From: Acidobacteria bacterium Ga0077534
GTDB taxonomy: Bacteria > Acidobacteriota > Blastocatellia > Pyrinomonadales > Pyrinomonadaceae
Reading direction: 5' to 3'
Assembly: GCA_001464455.1 (NCBI GenBank)
Contig: LNEI01000018.1
Coordinates: 186,001-250,000, forward strand
DNA length: 64,000 bases
Position 1 is the first letter of the stretch. The number at the start of each line of letters is the position of its first letter. The translations under genes and the position numbers were made by a program. The notes under the pieces are model-generated. The model saw nothing but the letters and a program-made list of their open reading frames with translations, searched no databases and had not been told where the DNA came from. Below, one piece after another: positions 1 through 9,600 of this stretch.

Positions 1-2
1 TA

Positions 3-206
3 GCTACCTGGTTTGGCACTGGTAAAACATGGACACACCTCAAAACCTATGAGATCCCCGATGCTCTGCCTCAGTTTCTGCCCGATTCGCCGGACACCAG
101 TGCTCTGAAGATCAGTGACATTTTGTACCGTTGTGGCGATTACACGGCCTATCCATCGCTCAACGGCGCTATGCGATCAGGACGCTTGGTAGCAGATCTG
201 ATCTAA
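3..206 (+). CDS. C-terminal end of an FAD-dependent oxidoreductase (amine oxidase / phytoene desaturase-like), partial
   Basis: This is the last 67 codons of a gene that begins before the window, read in frame 3 and ending at the TAA at 204-206. The segment GDYTAYPSLNGAMRSGR followed by a hydrophobic VADLI end matches the closing FAD-binding motif of flavin amine oxidases and phytoene desaturase-like proteins, where a conserved Gly-Asp near the C-terminus contacts the flavin and the next helix carries S-G-R/A. The substrate cannot be told from this fragment. The other two forward frames hit stops within the first 25 bases, which supports the frame. Confidence 0.65.
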   Translation, partial: ATWFGTGKTWTHLKTYEIPDALPQFLPDSPDTSALKISDILYRCGDYTAYPSLNGAMRSGRLVADLI

Positions 207-506
207 CAGGATCACTATCTTGGTGCAACCGCTATATCGGCCTCGACCTTCCTAAGGCGCTTAAGGCATCGATCGCGGTTCACCATCCTTTAGATTCCTG
301 GCAGGCAATATCTGCAGTGTTTACAACAATCTGCGACATAAATATTCATTTACAACATTAGAAACTTTCTGTATCATCGGGAAAGGTTTTGCTTAAGGGT
401 TTAGCAATTCTTGCAACTCGATAGATCTAAGATTCATCAATCTCGCACTTGCTGAGTGGGCTTCCCTGCTCGCGAGTCGTTTGATCGCACAGAAAATGGA
501 GGCATT
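207..506. other. Intergenic region, no gene seen
   Basis: These 300 bases separate the flavoprotein tail from the lectin-domain gene. No open frame has convincing composition or a ribosome binding site apart from the one serving the next gene. The second half is AT-richer than its surroundings and probably carries the promoter of the downstream gene, but I could not pick out a clear -35/-10 pair. Confidence 0.4.
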
Positions 507-1238
507 ATGTTTCGCACTTCCAGGCATTTGAGGCTTTTCGCATCGGTCCTTTTGATACTCGGTGTTTCGAACTTTGTGATGGCGGACACGCTCCGTCTGA
601 AGGACGGCAGTATCATCAAGGGCAAGATCACGAGTTTCGGCAACGGTAAATTCACCGTAACGATGGGTGATGGGTCCCGAAAGAGGCAGATGACGTTCGG
701 TGCAAATGAGATCGAGTCTATCGTTTTCGACGCAGCGACTCCTGCGGAGTCGGCTAACGCGTCATACAAGGCTCCGGTAACTCAGCCTCCTATCGTTCAA
801 GCAAAGGTTATCAAAACCGATGACGACATCATCCGCCAAACCCCGAATCGTTCAACCGAATCGATGAAGCCCATTGAGTGGAAGGTGAAGGTTCTCGCCG
901 ACAATACAGCAAATGGCTGGACAAACTCCGGCTGGGTCGTGAGAAAGGGCCAGCGGATCCGAATATCGGGTGACGGAAAAGTGAGTTTGGGAAGAGGAAA
1001 TTCATCGACCGCTTCAGGTTTGCCAGATCTTAAAGATGATCAGAAATTACTTAAGAACGTCGCCACGGGAGCTCTGATCGCGGTCATTGGCGATGACAAC
1101 AATGACTTTATCTACGTCGGTTCTGAGCGTGAGTTCGTCGCGAGCCGCGACGGAGCCTTGTTCCTCGGCATCAATGAGGGTTACCTCGAGGACAACTCAG
1201 GTTCGTTTAATGTCAAGATCGAGATCATCCCGGAATAA
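507..1238 (+). CDS. Secreted protein with a C-terminal PA-IL (LecA)-like domain
   Basis: A 243-residue protein. The ATG at 507 is chosen over an upstream in-frame start because GGAGG lies just before it and it opens directly with a signal peptide (basic MFRTSRHLR, then a hydrophobic run ending near residue 26 in VMA). Residues about 27-70 form a small beta-rich unit beginning LRLKDGSIIKGKI, of a kind common in acidobacterial secreted proteins. Residues about 124-243 (WKVKVLADNTANGWTNSG, RKGQRIRISGDG, ALIAVIGDDNN, LFLGINEG) resemble the PA-IL galactophilic lectin fold, so carbohydrate binding in the periplasm or outside the cell is possible. Sugar binding is inferred from the family only. A strong terminator follows, so it is probably monocistronic. 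Confidence 0.6.
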   Translation: MFRTSRHLRLFASVLLILGVSNFVMADTLRLKDGSIIKGKITSFGNGKFTVTMGDGSRKRQMTFGANEIESIVFDAATPAESANASYKAPVTQPPIVQAKVIKTDDDIIRQTPNRSTESMKPIEWKVKVLADNTANGWTNSGWVVRKGQRIRISGDGKVSLGRGNSSTASGLPDLKDDQKLLKNVATGALIAVIGDDNNDFIYVGSEREFVASRDGALFLGINEGYLEDNSGSFNVKIEIIPE

Positions 1239-1263
1239 ACCGGTCCAGTAGTATCTTAACAAC

Positions 1264-1291
1264 AGCCCCGCGAAGACGTCGGGGCTTTTTT
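1264..1291 (+). terminator. Rho-independent terminator
   Basis: AGCCCCG pairs with CGGGGCT around a 9-nt loop and runs into six T. It ends the lectin-domain gene and lies just outside the stop of the convergent beta-helix gene. Confidence 0.85.
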
Positions 1292-1294
1292 ATT

Positions 1295-3628
1295 TCACTC
1301 AAGGCCTGTAAAGTCGACATTTCCGAGATTGCCGTTCACCGTTAGCGACTGTGGGCTAAAACGGTAGCGCTTAGAACTTACGCCGAAGATGTAGTTGAAA
1401 CCGGTCGGAATGTTGGTAAAGGTATAGATGCCGAACGAGCTCGTCGTCGCCGTCCGGCGAATGCCTTGCGGGTCCGTGATCGCGACAATGGCGTTTCTGA
1501 GGCCCTGCCCGGTCGGCGTCGTAACGCGGCCGGAGACCGATGCTATCGGCGGCGGGGGTTCGGATTGGAGTTCGTAAGAACCGATATCCGCACCGTCGCC
1601 GTCTGCGGCATTTGCGGCTGTGAGGTCGACTATTCGAGGGAAGCCGCTGCCGCGTTGATCAGTTGCCGTAGCAAAACTCTTTCCCGCATCGATCGCGGCG
1701 CTTTCCGCGAGAAGTCGGTGGGTTTGGGTGATCCCGCCGTTATTCGCTAACGGGGCGAGGCCGGCCTCAGCGTTCAAGCGGTCGGAGGTTTGGCTCAAGA
1801 ATCCATTCCCCGAAGAGGTCGTGAGATTGAACCCCTGAGACGAGATCGTCGACGACGCACCGCTGGTGGCAAATGATTGCATTGCCGGTTCCGAATTACT
1901 TGCTAGCAGACTATTTCGCAGGATCACAGTGACCGCAGCACCGGAATTTGAACGGGCGACCGCGAGTATCGCTCCTACCTCGTTCGGCGTGGCAACGTTA
2001 TAGGCGATCGTAGTATTAGTTATCTGAGCTGTTCGAGCACCGGAGGTCGATTCGAAGGCCAGAAATCCGGCGATCGCTTCACTCGCGGCGGCACCGGAAT
2101 TTCCCGAAAATGTCGAGATATCTATCGACAACCCGCCGTTCTGAACAAAGATCGCCCCGCCTCGATTGGTGACAGTATTTGCGCTAAAAGTCGAACCGAT
2201 GATAGACGCGGCCCCGCCAAAAACGTGGAGTCCGCCGCCGCCACCGGATGAATTTCCGGTCACGGACGAGTTTGAGATAGTCAACAAAGTATTTGCGACA
2301 GCTATTCCGCCGCCGTTCGTCGCCGACGAATTTCCCGATATTCTTGAGCCGATTATGTTTAGCGTTCCGTCAAAAAAGTCGATCGCCCCGCCAAAGCCAG
2401 CCGAATCCGCCGTTGCATTGTTTCCGGTGAAATCGCAGTTAGAAAGCGTCAGAGTTCCAAAATTCTGTTCGAGTCCACCGCCAAAGTCATTGTCCGGTGC
2501 CCGTCCGGCTGCGACGGTCAGTCCCGAGATGGTGACAGAATGTCCCGGACTGCTTTGCCCGATGTTAAAGACCCGGCTGACGTTGTTGCCGGAAACCGTC
2601 AAGAGACCAGGTCCGGGCCCTAAGATATTTATATCCTTGAGTATACGCAGTTCGCCCGACGTTAAAACGATGGTCTGCGGGGTGGAGAATACTGAGGAGA
2701 AGGTCACGGTCCCGCCATTAGTCACATCGGCGATCGACTGCCGGAGGCTTCCCGGACCGCTGTCCGCGGTGCTGGTCACAACAACGTTCTGAGAAGGTGT
2801 AGGCGTGGGCGTCGGTGTGCCGCTGACGATCGTGTAGGATGGGCCCGTAAAACTCCCATTACCCAACCCAATGCCGCCGAGCGGGATGCCCGCACCATTG
2901 ACGACCGTGTCATTATCGACGACGTCCAAACGTATCGTGCCTGCACCTGACCCCGAATTGACCGAAACGGTGTAAACCGAGTCAGTTCCCGCGACGTTGG
3001 TGATCGCCGCTCCCGACACGCCACTCGTCGTCAATGCAAAATCGCTTGGATCGACGCCCGTGACCGGCGATGTAAACGTTACCCCGAAACCGACGGTCGA
3101 CCCCGTCGGTGAAGGATCGGCACTGAGACGCTGGATATTTTCAACTCGGGGATTAGTCGTTTCGAGCGTTAAGGTATAACCACCGGTAATGCCCGCCATC
3201 TGAGAACTCGCCACGATCGTGTAAGTTCCCGCCGAAGGAAGCGTGATTGCCGAAATGCGTCTGCTCCCGTTTCCCACGTCCACGCCGGTTGCGATCACTG
3301 CCCCGCCGGGATAGTTCCCTTGGACAAGGCGAAGGCTGGGAGCAAAAGTCTCCGATACGAGCCTGATATCCAGCGGTTCACCCGTAATTCCACTAAACGT
3401 GTAGCCATCGTAAAGAGCGGTATTCGTATCGACGCAATCGCCGGTTTCGAGGTTCCCGTTGGTCGATCCGCCGATGGATATCGGTATCGGCGTGCAAGAA
3501 AAAACGCTCGCAACGTCCGGAGAACCGGCGTTCGAGCGTTGAATGAGGCTGGTCGCTGCGAGCGAAGCGAGAAATGTCAGACAAACTAAAAAACAAACTC
3601 CGAGGCGACCCATCGTGTACTTCTGCAT
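1295..3628 (-). CDS. Secreted right-handed beta-helix protein with choice-of-anchor Q motif and carboxypeptidase-regulatory-like C-terminus
   Basis: A 777-residue exported protein. Domain order: signal peptide (1-34); a pre-peptidase C-terminal-like beta domain (about 50-150); an Ig-like domain (about 155-265); a short Pro-Thr linker; a right-handed parallel beta-helix (about 280-640) opened by GSLRQSIADV and rich in Asn ladders (ISNSS, ITNTT, ILRNS); a choice-of-anchor Q type motif (AIDAG, DQRG, DIGSYE); and a C-terminal carboxypeptidase-regulatory-like domain (about 690-777) containing SSFGIYTF and SSKRYRFSPQ. It probably acts on or outside the outer membrane. It lies 34 bp downstream of a larger paralogue on the same strand with the same last two modules. 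The substrate or ligand is unknown. Confidence 0.7.
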   Translation of the reverse strand: MQKYTMGRLGVCFLVCLTFLASLAATSLIQRSNAGSPDVASVFSCTPIPISIGGSTNGNLETGDCVDTNTALYDGYTFSGITGEPLDIRLVSETFAPSLRLVQGNYPGGAVIATGVDVGNGSRRISAITLPSAGTYTIVASSQMAGITGGYTLTLETTNPRVENIQRLSADPSPTGSTVGFGVTFTSPVTGVDPSDFALTTSGVSGAAITNVAGTDSVYTVSVNSGSGAGTIRLDVVDNDTVVNGAGIPLGGIGLGNGSFTGPSYTIVSGTPTPTPTPSQNVVVTSTADSGPGSLRQSIADVTNGGTVTFSSVFSTPQTIVLTSGELRILKDINILGPGPGLLTVSGNNVSRVFNIGQSSPGHSVTISGLTVAAGRAPDNDFGGGLEQNFGTLTLSNCDFTGNNATADSAGFGGAIDFFDGTLNIIGSRISGNSSATNGGGIAVANTLLTISNSSVTGNSSGGGGGLHVFGGAASIIGSTFSANTVTNRGGAIFVQNGGLSIDISTFSGNSGAAASEAIAGFLAFESTSGARTAQITNTTIAYNVATPNEVGAILAVARSNSGAAVTVILRNSLLASNSEPAMQSFATSGASSTISSQGFNLTTSSGNGFLSQTSDRLNAEAGLAPLANNGGITQTHRLLAESAAIDAGKSFATATDQRGSGFPRIVDLTAANAADGDGADIGSYELQSEPPPPIASVSGRVTTPTGQGLRNAIVAITDPQGIRRTATTSSFGIYTFTNIPTGFNYIFGVSSKRYRFSPQSLTVNGNLGNVDFTGLE

Positions 3629-3662
3629 GAGATTGTCTCGATTATCTCACATCGCCGCACCG

Positions 3663-6600
3663 CTATTCGAGGCCGAGCAGATCAAGGCCGCTGATGTTGC
3701 CGTTGATCAGGAGCGTTTGCGGAGAAAATCGGAAACGCTTTGACGACACGGTCAGAAAGTACGTCTGGCCGGTCGTTACATTATTAAACGAAAAGATGCC
3801 GAAGCTGCTAGTAGTCGCGATAAGCCGATTTCCCTGCTCATCCGTAAGGAAAACGCGGGTATTCGACAGAGCTTGCCCGCTCGGCCTTAGAACGCGTCCG
3901 CTGATAGTGGCGGTCGCAGGCGGCGGCTCGGTTTGCAGTTCAAAAGCCCCGATGTCCGCTCCGTCACCGCCCGGGGCGTTTGGAGCGAGCAGATCGACAA
4001 CACGCAGGAAGCCGGGGCCGCGTTGGTCATTGAACGATCCCGAACTATTGCCGCCGTCGATCGCCGGACTGCCCGCGAGCAAAGCGTTTGTCGGTGTCGT
4101 ACCGCCGTTATTTTGCAACGGGCCGAGGAGCGGATTGATCGGCGTCGCTCCGGTGCCGCTTTGATCCGCCGTCTGATTAAACGCCGTAATCGCACCGCGA
4201 TTTCCGATCAGGTTAAAACCATTCGAAACGAAGCCGGTATCTCCCGTGCCGGCTGTGTCGGGTTTCGCTGTATTGCCGACATTGCCTGCGACTATGCTGT
4301 TACGCAATGTCACGCTGCCTCCGCGGCAAAAGATGCCGCTGGTTCGCGTCGCCCCGCCGACCGTGTTGTTTGTAATCGTGCTGTTGGTGATCGACGCAGC
4401 TCCCCGTGACCAGATACCACCGCCTTCGCCGTTGCTAGATAACACGGAGTTGCTGCTGATCGTAGAGTTGCGGATCGTAAGCGCCGTGCCGTCGCTTATT
4501 ATGCCTCCGCCATCCTCGCCTGCGGTATTCGCGGAAATCGTCGAATCGATAACCGTGAGAGACGTATTGCTGGATATTCCCCCGCCCGCGCTCACGGTTG
4601 TATTTCCAGCAACAACTACGGCGGTAAGGGTCATATTCGCACTATTTCGGATGCCGCCACCGCCGCCGCTGGTAGCATTTCCGCCCGCGATCGTCATACC
4701 GCTCAGGTTTACTACCATGCTCGGGCTGAAGACGGTGTCGAAAACCCGGCTGCTGTTTCCGCCGGAGATCGTCAGTAAGTTAGCTCCCGTACCGTTGATC
4801 GTCATTGCTTTTGTGATCAGCAATTGTCCGCTCGTCAGCGTGATCGTCTGCGGAGCGTCCGGGCTGTCAGGATCAGCCGGATCGGGCCCGATGAACAGCG
4901 ATGAGAAGGTTATCGTCCCACCAGATGCAACATCAGCTATCGCCTGCCGCAAACTGCCCGGGCCGCTGTCGTTCGTATTTGTAACTACAATATTCGCCGG
5001 TGGCGGCGTCGGCGTCGGCGTTGGTGTTGGTGTAGCCGTTGGCGTTGGCGTTGGCGTTGGCGTTGGCGTTGGCGTCGGGGCAGGTTCATTCTGCTCTTCG
5101 TACGCGCCGATGTCCGAGCCGTCGCCGCCTGCTGCGTTTGATATTGCGATCAGATCACGAGGACGCGTCAGCCCACGCTGATCGGTCGTCACGCCCGAAC
5201 CGGCGTTGCTTCCCTTATCTATCGCTGGACTTCCGGCGAGCAGAGCATGAGTCTGCGTCGGGCCGCCGTTGCTTGCTAGCGCTCCGAGTAGCGGATTTCC
5301 GGTGATGTCGGTGCCTGCCGGAGTGAAAACGCCGTTGAAGTTGTCGCTCAGGTTAAAGCCGAGCGTCTGGAACGTCGGCGTACCGCCGTTGAATGTTCCG
5401 GTTCCGAGATTGTTCGACGAGTTGTTCGCAACGATGGTATTGCGAAGGGTTGTTATAGCGGTTGAATTGCCCACAGAGAAACTTAAAACACCGCCTGCAT
5501 TGAGTGCCGTATTGTTCGCGATCGTGCTGTTAGTGATCTCCAGGCGACTGGTGCCGCTAAAACTGGTATGGCTTATCCCGCCGCCGATGTTATTGGTGCT
5601 GCGATTTCCGCTGATGGTGCTGTTATTGATACGCAAAACGCGGTCACTCTGACCCTGAAAGCGGATTGCGCCGCCTCCGCCGTCGGCGTTGGTGGACTCG
5701 TTATTGCTGAAAGTGCAGTTTGTGAAAACCCCGTCGATGTTAGACAAGTGAACCCCGCCCCCGCTGCCGGCCTGATTGTCGGTCACATGAACCTGCGAAA
5801 GTGTCAGGCGGCTAAGGCTCAGAATGCCGCCGCCAAAGCTGCTGTTGCCCGGGGCATTCATACGACCGCCGCTAACGGTCAGGCCGCTGATCTCGCTCGT
5901 TGTGCTGATAATGGTGAAGATACGAAATTCGGCTGCCGCATTGATGTCGCGTCGCACGGTTAGCAGATTTGCACCTGGGCCGTTTATGGTCACGTTGTCG
6001 TTAATGCTAGGTAAGGCAGTTAGCAAACTGATCGTCCCCGTCAAACCCGGCTGAAAACTGATCGTGTCAGCAGCGGGGCTGTTGGCGTTGGCGTCGAGGA
6101 TCGCTTGACGCAGGCTGCCCGGGCCGTCGTTATTTAGATTCGTCACAACGAAAGTTGCGGGCACAAAATCATCGTTGATGATAGTGCCTTGACCTTGCCC
6201 ATCGGCAATGGTGGCGTTTGTCGGGTTCGACAGATTGACAAAGAAAGTCTCGTTGGGCTCGACCGATGTGTCGCCGTTTACCTGGATCGTTGCCGTTTTA
6301 GTCTGCTCGCCCGGGTTAAAGGTAAAGGTGTTGCCGAGGATCGGCGTCGTGTAATCCGAAGGCGCCGTCGCTGTGCCGTCCGCCGTGTTGATGGTAACGG
6401 TAATTGTCTGAGCGCTCGGAGCGGAAAGATTGATGTTGAACCCGAAGGCCGTTAGGCCGCTGTTGCCCTCCACTCGCGAAACGTCCTCAATGGAAATGGT
6501 CGGCGGCGCTACAGGCGCGGTCTGGGCTTCAAACGCACCGATGTCCGTGCCGTCTCCAGCATTAGTGATCCCGGCCAGATCAATGGTTCTTGTAAATCCA

Positions 6601-9600
6601 GACCCGCGCTGATCGGTCGTTTGCCCCGAACCTGTATTGTCGCCCTTATCGATCGCCGGACTGCCCGCGAGCAGAGCATGAGTGCGCGTCGGGCCGCCGT
6701 TGCTTGCGAGCGGGCCGAGGAGCGGGTTGGTGTTTATCTGATCGCTGGTTCCGGTAAGAAAACCTCCCCCGTTGTCGCTCGCCAGATTGAATCCCTGCGA
6801 CGAAATCACCGCACTACCGCCGAAAGACTGGCTGGCGAGATTAGGGAGTGAATTGTTCGCAACGATCGTATTCTTCAACGATGTTGTTACATTGCCAGGG
6901 GGGAAGCTAACGGTTCTGATCCCGCCCGTCGTACCAGCCGAACCGGTTATGTTGTTCACAACCGTCGAGTTCGTGACTTCAAGCGTGGAATTCACTTCGC
7001 TCTCAATCAAGATCCCACCGCCAGCGGAAGACTGGCTGTTGGCGGTATTACCGCTTATTGTCGAGTTTATAATAACCCCACTCGCGTCAAATAGCCTGAC
7101 GCCGCCCCCCTGAAAAGTTGCAACATTATTGTTCACTGTGCTTCGGATGAGGGTAAGAGTACCGCCGGCGGATTCGATGCCGCCAGCGTTCGAGGCAGTG
7201 TTACCGCTGATGACAGAGTCGGAGATCGTTAAAGTGCCGTCGCTAAAAATCCCGCCACCGATACCCGATGCGTTGTTGTTTGAAATGGTCGATTGTGTGA
7301 TGGTTAGGGTTCCGCTGTTGAATATGCCGCCGCCGTCTTGGCCACCGTTAGTATTGCCGCCGGTGATGGTTAGTCCGCTCAGGCTAACGGAACCGTTATC
7401 GATTCGAAGGACGCGGTTCTGATTGTTGCCCGAAACGGAAATCGCACTCGCACCAGGACCGTTGATGGTTACGCTGTCACTGATTACGAGTTCGCCCGGA
7501 ACCGCGAGCGTGATCGTTCCCGTCAATCCCGCCTGGAAATTGATCGTGTCGGCGGCGGGGCTGTTGGCGTTGGCGTCGAGGATCGCCTGCCGCAGACTGC
7601 CCGGGCCGTCGTTGTTTAGATTGGTGACGATGAACGTCTGCGGACTCGCCGGGATATTTACCGTAAACGTCCCGATCGTCCCCGCCGCGACGAAGTTACC
7701 CGACGTATCGGCGACCTGATTGGCCTGCATGACGATGTTGTAGGTGCCGTTCTTTGCGAATGTCCATCCGCCGGGTACAGGGAACGGATAGTTGGCCGTT
7801 CGCGGCGTTCCGTTGCCGCCCGGTGTGACGTTTTGAAAGTCGGTCGGCTGGTCAAAGCCGTTCGGCCCTGTGATGCGAATGTCGCCGATCCCGACCGTAC
7901 TCGCGTTTATCGCAAGATTGTCAGTGTAAACAACTGTCGCCGTGTGCAATGTAGCTCCTGCGGTCGTCACATTTGGCGCGGTCCCGCTCGCGGTCGGCGC
8001 GGCGGTGTCGGGGATGTTGACCGTAAACGTCCCGATCGTCCCCGCCGTGACGAAGTTGCCCGACGTATCCGCGACCTGATTGGCCTGCATGACGATGGTG
8101 TAGGTTCCGTTGTCGGCAAAATCCCAGGTGCCGCCGGGCGGTACAAATGAATAATTGACGTTCAGCTGCGTGGTGGTACCACTACCGCCGAACCCGCCAG
8201 GTGAGGCATTAAATCCATTCGGCCCCGTGATGCGGATGTCGTTCGTGTCGATATTGTTCGCGAAAACGATTCCTACGTCATCAGTGTACGTAACTGTAGC
8301 CACAAGCTGGGTTGATCCCGCAGTCGTAATATTCGGGGCCGTTCCGACCGCTGTGGGAGGCGTCGTGTCAGTAAAGGTCGCGGATTCGAAGGCCCCAATA
8401 TCCGTCCCGTCACCACCGGACGCGTTCGGAATCGCCAGATCAATTACGCGAGCAAACCCGGCGCCACGCTGATCGGTCGTCGGCAGCGGGCTGCCCGAGT
8501 TGCTGCCCTTATCAATGGCCGGACTGGTGCCGAGCAACGCGCGAGTCTGCGTGGGGCCGCCGTTATTCGTGAGCGGGCCGAGGCCCGGATCGATTCCGGT
8601 GATATTTGAGGCCGTAGTGCCAGTAATTGTTGCTCCGGTGGTATTCTCGATCAGATTGAAGCCCTGCGAAGCGACCGAACCGTTAATGTCCGGTCCCCCT
8701 GAGACAGAAGTGTTGTTTGCAACGATGCTGTTTCTTAGATTGAACGTCGCCTGATTGAGAATTCCGCCCCCCGAACCGTTTGATGAATTATTCGTGATCG
8801 TGGAATTGGTAATGGTCGCAGTGCCGGCGAGTGAGCTTAGTGCTCCACCGCCGCCATTGCCAGCTGCCGTGTTGCCCGAAAAGGTCGAGTTTGAGATGGT
8901 TACGGTGCCCTGATTAAAAACGCCGCCGCCACCGCCGGGGCCCGCTGCATTTCCGCTGATTGTGCTGTTGACTATCGATAGTGTCGAAAAATTGAATATA
9001 CCGCCGCCATTATTGGCAGCGTTATCGGTGATAGCAGAATTCGAGAGATTTAATGTGCCGCTATTCGAGATCGCTCCGCCGTTGATTCCGGGAGCGAAGA
9101 CCCCGGTCAGCGTGACGCCACTCAGATTAAAGGTCACACCGCCATTGACTTCGAAGATCCGATTGCTCGATCCCAAGACGGTCAACAAATTGGCTCCTGG
9201 GCCGGTGAGCGTCAGATTTTTGTTGATCACGATCTGACCGGGACCAAGCGTAATCAGCTGCCCCGGCGAGTTAAACAGCGGCGAAAAAGCGATCGCATCC
9301 CCCGCCGATGCAGCCGCGATAGCCTCACGCAAGCTGCAGTCGGAGTCGCAGACTCCGTCGTTCGTGTCAGCGGTCTTAGTTACAGTTAGCGTGACACCTC
9401 CCGTGATCGCCAAAGAATACGTCCACGGCAGAGCAGCGTCGCCTGTTGTAGTAGTTGGAACGGCGCCAAACGATGTAATTACCGCCGTATATGTACCCGC
9501 CGCTAGATTAGCGGTGATCCTTGAACGCCGGTTTACAGCACCGTTTATATCGTCATTAAAGGTCGAACAATTGGTCAGCGGAGACGCCGGATTAAATGCT

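Noticed and set aside
5001-5080. Possible CRISPR-like or tandem array
   Set aside because: The repeat unit is 6 bp, without spacers, and is explained by Pro-Thr codons.
4246-5181. Long plus-strand frame opposite the giant beta-helix gene, with a Val-Gly repeat
   Set aside because: It is the antisense of the Pro-Thr linker and beta-helix codons; the minus frame has a signal peptide and coherent domains, this one does not.
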